A stretch of DNA of 60,000 nt from Owenia fusiformis (lineage: Eukaryota > Annelida > Polychaeta > Sabellida > Oweniidae), in contig CAIIXF020000009.1 of assembly GCA_903813345.2 (NCBI GenBank), forward strand, positions 13,282,347 through 13,342,346, read 5' to 3'. Position 1 is the first letter of the stretch. Each line of letters starts with the position of its first letter. Positions 1 through 13,100 of this stretch are shown piece after piece. The translations under genes were made by a program, and so were the position numbers. The notes under the pieces were generated by a model, which did not search any database, was not told where the DNA came from, and worked only from the letters and a program-made list of their open reading frames with translations.

Positions 1-867
1 TTCGTAATGACTTTTAGAAGTGACTCAGGAGGGGCAATGCACATATGAAGGTTGTAAAAGGAAAACAAGGATTATTAGAAAAATAAAATGAAGATCAAAA
101 TGAGATTACTGTATAGCTTTTCATCTTATATTACAAGGAGATTAAACATAGAAGAAAACAACTTCAGTTACTGTAAACTGAGACTAAATTATGGTGAAAA
201 ACTAAAAAATATATTTGAAAATCATCTCCATTTACATTAAAAGTTGGGAAATAGTTAAAGTGACATTTTGAATTTATAAAGAAGTAGAAAACAAAGATGG
301 AAAATATAAATAGAGCGAAAGTTTGAAAAACACTTATTTGAAAAACACTTAGAAAAGATGGCCTAAGGGAAAAGAAATGTAGTGAGGATAAAATACCTAA
401 ATTGTATCAAATCCACATTTAGAAAATGCTGGGCAAAATAAAGAAAAGACCTAATATACCAGTACATTGAAAAACACGCTCAGTAAAGATAGCCAAAGGT
501 TAAAACAAGTTTAGAAAAAGATGACCAAAAGGGAAAAGGCCTAAAATGTATTGAAATGCACACTTAGAAATTATAACTAATGGGGAAAAGATTTATTGGA
601 GAAATAAACACATTATTTTCTCTATGCCATTATATATATCAGCCAAAGGTCATATTTCAAACATTTAATCTATGATTTTATGTATATATAAACTTTTTAA
701 ATTGTGATGTGACAATGATATGCTGTCATGTCATTCAGGTGGCAAAATATTTTTTCAAAAATTGTCAATTTTTTTCTTTCACAAATATTTTCTAAACATG
801 CTTAACTTTCAAAAAAGCAATATTGTTGGCCTTAGGTTGAAAATTTGTTTTATCATTCATTAAATAC
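1..867. other. AT-rich non-coding stretch
   Basis: No open frame or splice-flanked exon is visible. Positions about 300-600 carry loose, degenerate copies of an A-rich motif (variants of AAAGATGGCCAAAGG) that look like an eroded tandem repeat. The last ~150 bases belong to a dispersed repeat that reappears at 51110-51370. Confidence 0.5.
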
Positions 868-2670
868 CAGGTCGTTCAATAAGTTCACGGAAAAATGCTC
901 TAATTTCAAAGATTTTTTATATTTTCTCATAAAATTTTCACACAATGTATAAAAAAACTTTTTGATTGATTCTTAAAATATCAGCATCTCTTATTTGATT
1001 GGTCAAAAATAAGGGTTACTATGATAACTTGACTTTTGGGTAGGTGGGGCACATTTTACGTCACATTATTCATTAGAAAAACAACAGGTTAGTATGCAAT
1101 TTATGAGTACATGTATATCACATGGATTTCTTCTCCGCTTTCTACTTGTACATAATATTACTCAATGTAATAGTCACAACTATTGTCCCATAACATTTTA
1201 GAAATATTCTCCCTCATGTTCAATGCACAGTCGCTTGCATTCAATGCAACCTACTGACGATACAGTGCTCTGAAACCATCTGGAAAACTTGTTTGAACGG
1301 GTCCATCTGGACCCGCATCTGGACTGCAGTCGAAAGTTGTTTCACTGTTCCACAATGTGCACCTCTTAGTTAATCCTTCATCCAAGTGAAAACAGCAAAA
1401 TCAAGGATCGTCTCAACTGGATAGTATGTAACTTGGGGCAGCTTTGTCATCTATTTTGCCATTTATTTTTAATGGTTTCCTGCACAATATTAGCAGTGTG
1501 ATCGGCTGCATTATCCTGATGGAAAAATTTATAGAGTTTGGCCGAATGGTTAAGTTTTAATCAACTTAGCATAGCATTATTTTTGTTGATTTTCTGTCCT
1601 ACTGGTAAAGCATTGACTAGCAGGATTTCAGAAATGTTCGTGAAAACAATGAACATCAATTTCCCCTCAGAACATTTGTAATAGAGTAGTTTCTAAATAG
1701 CTTTAAAATTTCGCTAAATCTCATTTTTTCATGAGACTTTTAGAGATTTGCACTTTTTACCTCTAATGACTTACTTTTCTTTATTTTTGATAGCATATTT
1801 GAATTCAGTGACAAGTTTTCTCCAATAATAAGTTTGATTTCCACAGTTATGTCATTTAAATCATTTTCCATGACATTTAAAAAAACTTGGGCCAAATCTC
1901 ATTGGTGCAATGCTAAGATTCATTAAAACCTTGGCTTATTCGTATGACAACCAACATTTTCATGTTTAATCATAATATGTACATTAACAGTATCATCCGA
2001 TAGTATGCCATTCGAGTTTCAGACAGATTCAACCAACACTTTTCCACAAATCATGAAATTAAGTGACTATTGCAAGTTTCTAGCATTGAACTGAATGGAG
2101 GTGTGGCCCAAGAAAATCAAAGACAAACAAGGGTGACATCTATTATGTCAGCGTTATTCAGCTATTTAGAAACTATACAATTAGATAAGAACAAATAAAA
2201 ATAGAGATCCTTCATTTGCACATATTGATAGATTTTCTGTAATGGTAAATTGTGTGACGTAAAAAGTGCCCCGCCTACCCAAAAGTCAAGTTACCATAGT
2301 AACCCTTATTTTTGACCAATCAAATAAGAGATGCTGATATTTTAAGAATCAATCAGAAAGTATTTTTTATACGTTGTGTGAAAATTTCATGAGAAAATAT
2401 CAAAAATCTTTGAAATGAGAGCATTTTTTCGTGAACTTATTGAACGACCTGGTATGTATACATTGGATTAAATGAGGACTAAAATTTAAAATGCTTTTTT
2501 CTCTGAACTACTTTTCTACACTTCATTTGTCTTTTTAATTTCTTGCTTATTTTTGAACCAAATTTCTAATTTTTTTAACACAAAATAGGTTAGGATGTAT
2601 CTTATGCATTGGTGTAAATTATTGCTTTAAAATAGATGTGTGTGACAACCAGTACATTTTATATCCAATT
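720..2670. repeat. Dispersed repeat split by a mariner insertion
   Basis: Bases about 720-866 and about 2580-2670 match, in the same order, about 51120-51370. Both places share GTGTAAATTATTGCTTTA and the phrase GCAAAATATTTTT/GACAAAATATTTTT followed by similar AT-rich text. At 51 kb the two parts are close together; here the mariner at 868-2452 sits between them. Whether this is a dispersed repeat or part of a larger segmental duplication cannot be told from the window. Confidence 0.6.
868..2452 (-). mobile_element. Mariner-like DNA transposon, degenerate
   Basis: A 1585-bp element with inverted repeats of almost 200 bp at both ends (868-about 1063 and about 2258-2452), each opening CCAGGTCGTTCAATAAGTTC. 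It is flanked by the TA dinucleotide at 866-867 and 2453-2454, the usual mariner target duplication. On the minus strand near 1203-1278 a frame reads WFQSTVSSVGCIEC and then EGEYF, which resembles the C-terminal end of mariner transposases (tryptophan, spaced cysteines, then GEYF). No long open frame survives, so the copy is dead. The length suits a formerly complete element. Confidence 0.85.
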
Positions 2671-3559
2671 CATGACCCATAACATGATCTCCTTGTCCCA
2701 TAGCTGTGATGCGTGATCTCCTCATCCTATACATTCATGGGTTATTTCAATATAAATAACGATAAAGAGCATTGTAATGTAACAGTAATTTAGAACCTCT
2801 TTTATTTTCATTATGTGCCATCAATTTATTATCTATAGAAATTCTGGAGAAATAAATGATTCCTTTAATGAAGTGAAGGTTTAATGGAGACGATGTAACA
2901 ATCATTTCCGAGTACATCCTCAGCAAGCAGACAAGTCCTATTATTTACTTGAATCCAAAAGAAAAAGATATCACAGAAATTTATGATTGTTTCGAAATTT
3001 TACAAACAAGGAAGAGAAAAGTGAAAAATGTAAACCCAAGGAAGTAACCATGATGTGACTCCTAACCCCTACCGAATATTAGAAATAATCAGACACTTTG
3101 TCAGGTTTAAAGCATACATAAAAACTAAACCATGACTTTTATGTAAGGGATTACATTCATTCTTGCATACTTTTGCTATTTCCTTTAAGCTTTGAGAGAA
3201 TGCAAAGGTGAAACAAAAGATTTGTTGACTTATTTAAATCATATTTATGGAGCCTGGTACAATATTGATTGCCATTCAACATGGAGATCATAATCTTACA
3301 TGCAAAGGGCTCAGTGCCTATTTTTGATCCTTTTATTGATAAATAAAAATTACCTGAATCTTGCACCATCAGTTAAAAAATGTTACACCTTTGAAGCCTT
3401 CTGAAAATGCAAAAGTCACCTGGCAATGATGTTTTGTCATGTAAAAGCCTTGTATTGAATTGTTTTTGACCGGTACCTACAATTTAGACTATGCAAATGG
3501 TACCTACTTTCTCAGAGTGGAAAAGATAACTATAACTCACATATAGGCTTGTACTGTAA
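2671..3559. other. Non-coding stretch
   Basis: No gene is supported. A 70-codon open frame on the minus strand here has no recognisable domain and sits in AT-rich sequence, so it is not called. Confidence 0.5.
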
Positions 3560-4515
3560 ATTGTTAACTACATCTTACATAATGTAAATGGTAAATACAT
3601 CTTACATAATGTAAATGGTAATTACATCTTACATAATGTAAATGGTAATTACATCTTACATAAAGTAAATGGTAACTACATCTTACATAATGTAAATGGT
3701 AATTACATCTTACATAATTTAAATGGTAACTACATCTTACATAATGTAAATGGTAACTACATCTTACATAATGTAAATGGTAATTACATCTTACATAATG
3801 TAAATGGTAACTACATCTTACATGATGTAAATGCTATCTACATCTTGCACAATGTAAATGGTAACTACTGGTACATCTTGCATAATGAAAATGGTAACTA
3901 CATCTCACATGATGTAGATGGTAACTACATCTTGCATAATGTAAATGGTAACTACATCTTACATAATGTAAATGGTAATTACATCTTACATAATGTAAAT
4001 GGTAACTACATCTTGCATAATGTAAATTGTAATTACATCTTACATAATGTAAATGGTAACTACATCTTACATTATGTAAATGGTAACTACATCTTACATA
4101 ATATAAATGGTAACTACATCTTACATAATGTAAACACATTGTAAACGGTAACTACATCTTACATAATGTAAATGGTAACTACATCTTATATAATGTAAAT
4201 GGTAACTACAGCTTACATAATGTAAATGGTAACTACAGCTTACATAATGTAAATGGTAACTACAGCTTACATAATGTAAATGGTAGCTACATCTTACATA
4301 ATGTAAATGGTAACTACATCTTACATAATGTAAACGGTAACTACAACGTACATAATATAAATGGTAACTACATCTTGCATAATGTAAATGGTAACTACAG
4401 CTTACATAATGTAAATGGTAACTACACCGTACATAATGTAAATGGTAACTACAGCTTACATAATGTAAATGGAAACTACATCTTACATAATGTAAGTGGT
4501 AATTACAACTCACAC
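3560..4515. repeat. 27-bp minisatellite, about 35 copies
   Basis: A head-to-tail array of the unit CTTACATAATGTAAATGGTAACTACAT (shown here as its halves CTTACATAATGTAA and ATGGTAACTACAT). Copies differ by scattered substitutions such as AATTAC for AACTAC and CAGCTT for CATCTT. The unit is 27 bp, a multiple of three, and lacks stops in several frames. This creates long repetitive open frames on both strands (HNVNGNYIL-type and HYVRCSYHL-type peptides) that are artefacts of the repeat. Each unit carries the short palindrome TTACATAATGTAA, so single strands could form a ladder of hairpins. Confidence 0.95.
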
Positions 4516-7500
4516 AATAGCAAAATGGTGATTGGAATTCACATAATATAAACGGGTTATAAGAAATCTGAGAAACACATCTGCTCTAAAATTACTTTAG
4601 TTAGTAATGATATCAAGCTAATGTGGAGAACCTCATCATAAGTAATAACCACACACAGTAATAATCTTGATCTATTTTTACATTTTATCATTACCCTTTT
4701 CAAACGTTTTGAGCTTTATCTGGACTTTTTGAATAAACGATAATTATTCGATGGAGATGTGACCTTGCCTAATCAAATTAGGTCAATTAAAATTCAGCTC
4801 TCAATTAGCTAGTACTCAATGGAACTGTGTGACATCCGCTTTTGGGCACACTGCGATACTTTCAGCATTTAAACTCTAAAACTGTCTACCTTAGTCAGAG
4901 TCTATTAAGTACTACAATGCATTCTGACACTCATAGCATCTCTCTCTGTTGCATCACAGAAGGATAGAAAGGGTGTGGCTTACCACGATGACTACAATGG
5001 GCCTAAGAGAAGGATATCATGTTATTTTATAATATATAAAGATAATGTCCTTGTTATATTGAAGTCTTAATCACATTACAGACTCTGATGTGACATTAAT
5101 TTATATTATTAGATACTTTATATTCCATAACAACTTGCAGTATTTGATTGAAGATTATTGTAATGTTTTGGAAAAATTATTAGGGTTATTGCATTAGCTT
5201 TGTGTGAACTATTTATAATTAATCATATCTGATTAGGCTCAGTTTAAAGGAAAATCATTTTAAACCACTGTAAACAATGGTCCCATGTGATGAAGTATAA
5301 TTAGTACCATTTTCACGTTTATATTCAAGGGCGGTCAGTTACCTGATACATTATTGATTTTATATGACAATCAAGCAGGAATAAAATTGAAAACATTGCA
5401 TATGCATACATGTTTATCGCACTTCAAGGGTGTCATTAGCAGCAGGCAACAGGCAATTTTCACTGGTTTTCTCACAAAATCGCCTGTTTTTTTCAAATTT
5501 TCCATGTCAAATTCATGATTTCCATTTCTCTTTCAGTTTTCAATAAATCTCTAATCTCATCAAGCCAATCAGAGTTGTTCGCTGATTGGTTGAGAAAAGG
5601 TCAGCGTGGTAGATTTGAACTTATTTATGGCCTGGGCTGCCACAGGCACTGATCGTGAAGGCGGGGTTACTAAACTTTAATATAGTCTATGCTAGGCAGA
5701 GGGTAGTTTATAACTAGACTCTGCACGCAGGGTAGGGTATGTTAGATGATGACATGTAACCAAGAGGAATTTAATTAGCTGCTAGGTAATTGTATGGTAT
5801 CACAGATACGCTAAAAATCAGGTTCATTATGATCGCTTAATTTCCATTTTTCATCAGATTTAGACAATATGTAGGATGCACAGTGTAAAGTTAAAGATTA
5901 TTGGATTGTTGTACACTAAGCTAAATTAAAGCTGATTGCTGTGATATGACATTTTTTCCAAGATTTCTGAGGGGTAGGAAAACTTAACACCCCCACCCCC
6001 CCCCCTATCTGAGAGCCCTGCTGTATACTACATACCATATTATAACACCATGTGAAAAGATAACTGATTTTATCTAGGGATCATTAAAAGATAAGTTTGG
6101 ATGAGTTATTATTGCATCGGGTCTTGATGCACCTTTTAAATTGTCTTAATAAGAGCGTAAGTAAATCAGGAGTGAATTCCTCTGTAAAATAAGATCTTTC
6201 AATGTGCCATGAAGTCTTTAATTATCTTAGAGGTCTCTTGACACTTCAGGATAGAGGTTTGCCAGTATTTCGTAAAGTTCAGTCAATAAGGACTTCACCA
6301 AACTGAGAAAGTTATTTTATTGTTTCTTATAAAAACTTTCTTTTAGAAATACTGGCTTTCCTTGGTTGTTCTAAAAAATGTTTCATTTTCTTGCTCTGTT
6401 TTAACACCTTTTGGTATATCCTGTTTTCACTACATGTACATGCATACAATATTTATAAAACTTCAGTATATAGAGGTTTATCTGTCAAAATTCAGTCAAT
6501 ACTTAACCAAAAATATTGGAATCATTTTTCCTATGCAGTATACTGTTTCTTGTAAAAATAAGAAATTATTGTAGTACAAGATTGTTAAATTAATAAAAGT
6601 TGGCCATTAAAAGTGGATGAATCTCATATCTAATAGATATTAAGTTGAAAATCGAAAATAAAGTTTAATAAATAGTTACCTGAATATAGCATGCATTGTA
6701 AATCCTTATGCTGCATTACATATTATTGTCACGAATGTAATTTTCCTGTTCTATTGTTGAGATTATAGTGTGATCTTAGCCTATGATAACAACTAAATAA
6801 AGGGATTGAGGCTCATAAATTGTAGGTACAATTGTGCATCTGTATTGGCTGATTGTTATTAAAAGATTGTGCTGCTCCTTAAAGCATTGTTTCTGTATAA
6901 ACTGCCTTTAGATGGTGATTTGCCCCCTTGTAGAAATAAAATCAACTTTCAGATGTGGCTTTTTTGTTTTATTTTTTTATTTGTTGATGTTATGTTGATT
7001 TAGAGTGGTCCATAATCAGATAATATGTTGTGATATAGGCTTTGCTATAAAGCTTTAAAATTTTGTATGCCATGAGATTTCAGTAGATATGCATGTTTTA
7101 CCATCAAGGACTAAAATGTTGTTCTATGATGGAATATTTGAATTTGAATTCTGTGTCTAATTTTCTTCTGGAAGAGCTTTAGTTTTCATATTTATTTTCT
7201 TGTATTCAATATCAAATGATTGTTATGTTAGGGAAAAAAAGGTCAGGTTGACCTGACATGGGCTTACATTGTTACAGTGTTAAAAAGTCTGAAAGTTAAT
7301 TTATTTATTTACTCTAGGGATCACAATGGTAAGGCTAAATCACAATCTCCTTGTGAAAAAGATCACCTTTGTACATGTACAGTGTAAATGATTCAAATTG
7401 GAAATGTTTGATTATAGAAATCAAGTAACTTTTATCAGTTACTCCTTATGAAGGAACAGTATTACTAGCCCGACCAGATCTACTATTGCCATCTATTTTC

Positions 7501-9834
7501 CCTTTATAAGAGTATAATGAATCGCCTATTGATGTTGAGAACTTATCAGTGTCATATTATAAAGATTATGAAGAAGTTTTAGATTCAGATTTATATGTAC
7601 ATGTATTCATAAATCCTCTTGGGATGCGATAGGCTGATATATACTACGATTTAAAATTTGTTCATTTTTTCTATCATTGGTTTTACAAATCTCAGTCCTT
7701 GGCCTTGCTGGTCTAGTTAAAATGTAAACTTGTTTTTTTCATAACTAATTACATAAGGAAATGGTTATATTTTCCCCACATATACAAAGAATAGTAATTA
7801 ACACTTAAACACAATTGGCAATAAAGAGTGGAAGGAGGATTTAAAACATCTTTAAAAGGTTATGATTTTCTTAATCAACAAAGGACAAAGTAAGGAGGGG
7901 TCTTATTGGATGATTTATTTTCTACTTGAATGTGCATGTATACTGGCCATTTAAATGTTAAATGCAAAATAACAAGGATATTTTGCAATGATTCCACAAG
8001 AACATAAATAAAGTAATTGGAGGGTATGTGAATTGATTGTTGCATGATTCAGGAACTTGAAACGTTGGGAAATGACAGACTAAATGCAGACAAAAATCTA
8101 GTCTGTAAAAATCGAAGCATGTTACCACACACAGACAAAATTGTGCTTCGCTAACGGAGTTAATCAAAAGATGGCAAAAAAAACTGAGACACATGTTTTA
8201 ACATTTTGATATTTTGACATACATCTAATTGCAGCGATATTAGTTTGATAATTTAGTGTACTTTAAATGTTTTCAAGCAATACATGTATTTACATTTACC
8301 ATTATATTCGTGACCTGCCATTTATATGGGTCACACCATAAAGCATGTTGCAGATCTTTATATGTTTGTAAAATACTTCAAATTCAAGCATTATTTCTCA
8401 CAATCAAATGTATGACTTATTTGTTGGAAGTTCACTCATTTTCTTGAGATAATTGTTTTTTACACATGTCCCATTGGTTTAGATATAAATATTGCTGTGT
8501 AAAAACTTCAAATATGATTTATTACAGAAACGTCACATTTTCTCCTCATGATTATTATAAACATGTTTTCAGATTCAGTATTATAATATGCTGGATATTT
8601 TCATTAAATTTATCATGAGAGATTTTAAATCAATTTTTACAAGCAGGCCATTGTAATTCATTTAGGCCAAGATTTATTGCATTCCTGATTAGCCTCTTTC
8701 AGCTGCCTTATGAATCTGTGCCATCCTGCATACTTGCAAATGAGTTGATTTATGAAGAGTAATTTGCAAAGGAGCCTTCGAATTGATCAAACAACAGTAG
8801 CATATACCTTAAATCCCCTCTAAAGTATCGTAAATCTACAAACATTTCTCTTTTATTGTAAATATTCTAAATTCCTTAACTATTGATCTAATTTCAAGCA
8901 TGAGTTAACTGAATTGTAATTTATCTCAAATGTATTCTATCTAGGCTAATCGTGTTGACTATTTCCTTAATTTATTTGTAGAGCTTGTTGTTTTTCCACT
9001 TGATTATATTGCTTAAGTAATATCTGTAGGATTAGCGGAGTTGAATAAAAATATATTTTTCATAAATTTCACAATCCAGTTTTTTGTTTGATCTGTGAGT
9101 GGAAAATTGTGTTTATTGGCAATTGATTGATTCACTTTCAAAGGCTGTTTTTCAATCAGGATGAAAGATCCTGTTGAAATAAGATTAATGCATGTCAGGT
9201 CTCTTAACTTTAAACATGTCACGCCTGTCATTTTATTTAAAGGTATATAGTAGGCGGTGAATTTACCAAACAATGAATCAGATTTAATGACAAGCATTAT
9301 CCTTTTCTCTGAACAGATCAGTTTAGTTTCATTTTGTATTATTTTTGTTCAGAGAAAAAGAAAGTGTTTGAAATTAAATAAAAATAAATTCCTAAATGGT
9401 GAAATAAATGACGAATGAATCAGATATTATTATTTCCTTCATTAGTTACTGGCCAGGTACTCCGGCATTCTACATTAGATTACCTATGGCCAGGTGTATT
9501 ATATTTTTCTTACTTTGTTTTTAATATGCTTTTTGTTCTTACTGATTCTGACATTTGTGTTTACATATTTTTTTCTTTATATAGTTTTAATGAGGAATAA
9601 TTCACAAATCTCCCACTAAAATATTTGTCATGTCATAGTCTCTTAGGATATTGCCTTGTAATTATATGAATTATCCAAATAATTATATGTATTACTGTTG
9701 GTGATAAACCGGTCAAATTGCCAATCTTGATTTGTGTGGAAGCTATAAAGATCTAAGACTCTAATAGGGAGTAAAGATATCACAAGAACATCCTTTAATT
9801 AAAGTAAAGGTTGGTTGATCAGAGACTAGAGCAC
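4516..9834. other. Non-coding stretch upstream of the first visible SEL1L3 exon
   Basis: No exon could be supported here. The open frames are short, AT-rich and domain-less. A poly-C tract at about 5988-6005 belongs to a decayed element. SEL1L3 proteins of other animals have several hundred residues N-terminal to the part seen in this window. This stretch is therefore either a large intron of that gene, or contains short exons I cannot recognise. Confidence 0.4.
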
Positions 9835-9985
9835 AGTCTAAGCCTAAGTTGAACACATTCGGTACCACTAAAAGTGTTCTTGGGAGGTGTTCCACTTACA
9901 GAGGTTCAATTAACATTAAGTCACATGATTCTGTGACCCTGAAAAGTGTTCTACTAGCAGAGGTGTTCCACTTTACAGGTTTTAC
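9835..9985. repeat. Copy of the GTGTTC-rich dispersed repeat
   Basis: The stretch repeats AAAAGTGTTC and AGGTGTTCCACTTACAG and ends CAGGTTTTACT. Related text, always built from 'gtgttcac', 'gagaggtgttc' and 'cctgt', occurs at 22575-22750, 33855-34035, 42265-42450 and 50600-50770. It is a short interspersed family of unknown class. Confidence 0.55.
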
Positions 9986-10064
9986 TTTGTATGTATTTAT
10001 TGTCGATGGGCCAATATTCTAATTGCACATATTTCTGATCCATTCTTTTTTACTATATTTTCAG

Positions 10065-10184
10065 GTTCATACAGAGTGGGTGCGTGTAACTGATGAATGG
10101 CAAGTTGAAGCTCAGACTGATGAAACTGGGGAGTTGTATCAGTGGCTGGAACACCAAGCTGGAGCTGGCAACCTGAATGCACAG
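10065..10184 (+). CDS. SEL1L3: SEL1L3 exon a (first visible)
   Basis: Acceptor TATTTTCAG before 10065 and donor CAG|GTGATT after 10184 bound 40 codons in phase 0. The peptide contains GELYQWLEHQAGAGNLNAQ, the start of a Sel1-like unit that continues straight into exon b (LAKMLHWGSQGV). It is separated from exon b by a 10-kb intron that houses TLR-A. Confidence 0.85.
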
Positions 10185-13100
10185 GTGATTGTAACCATTG
10201 GGGAATATGTTTGCAAGCTAACAATATGTCATTTTTCTCTGGTTGTGATCGAAAGATTTGTGCGGCGTGTTATTTATAAATAAATAAAACGATCACATTT
10301 CAATCTACACTATGTAAAAAAATCAAAATTGTTGGAGTATTGATGACGTCGAAATAAGCCAATAATTTCATTCTCCAAACTGAGAATGGTCCTTTCAAAA
10401 TGGCTGCCGTTTTGTTTTAAAAACGTTTTCTTTGATAACTCAAATATCAGTGGATGGATTTGGTTCAAATTTTATATGCTGATGCCAAGGGACAAAGGAA
10501 CTCTGTTGAGGGTAATTTTTAAAGATGAGAGCTGAATTTCAAAATGGCTGCATTTTTGTAAAAAATGTAATCTTTGATTAATCAAATACCAGTGGATGGG
10601 TTTGTTTTTATATGCTGATGCTTACAGATAAAGGAGGTCTGCTCAAGAAGATATTTTCAAGATGGCAGCCATATTTTAAAATGGCCACCATTTTTGGAAA
10701 AAAGCATAATCTTTTCTATCTTTGGTGGATATATTTGGTTCAATTTGGTTTATATTGTCATATGCTCTGTTCAAGATGAAATTTTCAAGATGGCCACTAA
10801 ATATCAAAATATGTTTTGTTTGGTGGGATTTGCTACTCCCTGGAGTTGCTCTAGTTTCTCTAGTTATTTATAATAAATTGATAATATTCAAAAGGTGTGA
10901 GCAAAGTAAATTATTATACATTTATATTTACATTATACATTTATATACATTTACAACAATTGTATGATTGCTAATAAAACCAAACATATTAATTTGAAAA
11001 CCTCCAAGAATGCTAAATCAGACAAAATAGAGTCTAAGGTTCTAAAAGAGTCTGATTCATCTCATCATCTCCATCATTGTTCTGATACAGATAGGGAGTA
11101 TCCTCTTCTCCTTTGAATCTAGGATCTCCTAGTGAATTTCTCATCTTCCTCCAGAACAACAATTTCCTGTCATTTTCTTCACTCCATTGCAGGTACACTC
11201 GCGTCTCCAGCAGAGATCGCAGAGTGAGAGATATCAGCTCTGGTGGGAGTAATTCTACTGGCTCTTTGAGAATCAAGATCAAGCAATCACGTCCCCTTGT
11301 TGAAAGCTCACCCCTTGCCAGATTCATTTCAAATTTACACCAGCCACTTCTTAGGAAATTCTGGCTGATTATTAAAATGATTTTGTTGCTCTTGCTGATA
11401 CTCTCAACAATAATGTCAGATATATATGGGCCGGGTCTAAAGTTGCGGTCATCCAAACAAATGTTATATCCATATTGAGCGGCTAACTTACCATAGATGT
11501 TATTTAGAACCCAGTTTTTGTCCAAAGAACTGTAGCTTATAAAACCATCAAAGTCGTAATCGACAGCTGGCAACTGGTTTCGTCTTAACAATGCCCTAAG
11601 ATGTAGAATTACATACATAATCTTGTACCTACGTTTATATCCATAGATAACAAGTCCAACAATCAAGAGAACAAATCCAACAGATATCCCTGACGCCATT
11701 ATAACACTCTTCCAGCATTCAAATTTCATATATGTCACATCCAATTCTGTGAACTTGACTTGTGACCCATTTATGTACAGACATGTTAGATTGGATCCTT
11801 GGTGAATGATATCAATATGATTCTTCATCCAATAAATGAATGAAAATGCATCACACTTACACATCAAGGGGTTGCCATTAAGGTCTAAAGTAAGATTGCT
11901 GTTAGATTTCTTGGCAGCAACGGCAGCAATGTTATTTCTAGCATACTCCTCGAGGTCATAGAAAGCATTCTGGGATAAATTCAGCACTTTCAGCGAAACC
12001 TGTACATGTGTGTTGAAGTTTACTTTAAAAGTTGTCAGCTTATTACCACCAAGGTTTATTGTCTCAATAGAATAGGTTTCTTTGAAGATATTGATAGGAA
12101 TGTTGGTCAGGTTATTAAATGATATGTCTAAATGAACCAACTTGGAACAGTTCTTAAACAATGTGAAGTTGGTGGATTTAGGTAGTAGGAGTCTGTTATG
12201 GGCTAAATTAAGAACTTGTATGCTTTCGAAATAGCCATATGCACATGTGAGGAAATTAGGTTCAATTTTACAATCGTTGTTATTATAAACATGGGCTTTC
12301 AATTAGACATGTTATCAATGATCTGCTGCACGTTCACCAAACCTTTTATTGGAGCCCCAAAGTAGGTTGCTACATGGGTGTCAGCAGCATTAAGAATTCT
12401 TAGCCTGTTTTCTCTTTGGAACTTCATTTCACAAGGAATTGAGCTTGGTCTTGAATCAACCATTGTCCCACTGATATGTAATTCTTCAAGTCCCAATGGC
12501 AGTGGTAGTGTCCATTTTAAAATACCACAGTTTACGGTGCGAGGATTGTTTATATCTATAGCCATTCTCCTTTCTGAGTTATCAACTTTAATGACCTTTA
12601 GATGAATCAAGCTTAAAAGATATAAAACAGGGACAACAAAGTCATTAGGAATAAATGCTGCTATCATGTTTCTAGAAAAGTCAATTATTTCCAGATACTG
12701 AAGATACTTCACAACTCCTGTTTCAATTGCAGTAATTTTATTGTTAGGCATATATAATTCTTTAAGCTTACAGTTCTCAAAATATTTGAAATTAATTTCT
12801 TTTACTATGAATGGTATCCATGAAATATACACGTAAGTGATTTTCTCTATTTTGGAGTTCTGAAGTCCTTTAAATGCCTCAAGCCAATCATATCTTGCAG
12901 TAGGATACATCGTTCTTGTACATCCAGTAATTTCAATGTTTTGTATTTTCTTTAAAGGTTTAAATGTATATGGATTTACTTTGATGGGAACGCTCCGATG
13001 ATGGCATCTATGGTAAAGACTTTGCAGTTTACCAAGTCCATGAAATACATATGCACTTAAATTTTTCAAAAGACACACTTCGGTAATATTCAAAGTCTTC

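Noticed and set aside
3834-4513. Long open frames of repeated HYVRCSYHL or HNVNGNYIL peptides on both strands
   Set aside because: They follow from a 27-bp stop-free minisatellite; no start context, splice sites or non-repetitive part.
3560-4515. CRISPR-like array
   Set aside because: Direct repeats without unique spacers, in an intron-containing animal genome.
8680-8765. Possible upstream SEL1L3 exon after CCTCTTTCAG reading LPYESVPSCILANELIYEE
   Set aside because: No donor before the stop codon and no similarity to Sel1 repeats that I can recognise.
12295-12312. Programmed ribosomal frameshift joining the TLR-A halves
   Set aside because: The junction TCT AAT TGA AAG has no slippery heptamer and no evident downstream structure; TLR genes do not use such shifts.
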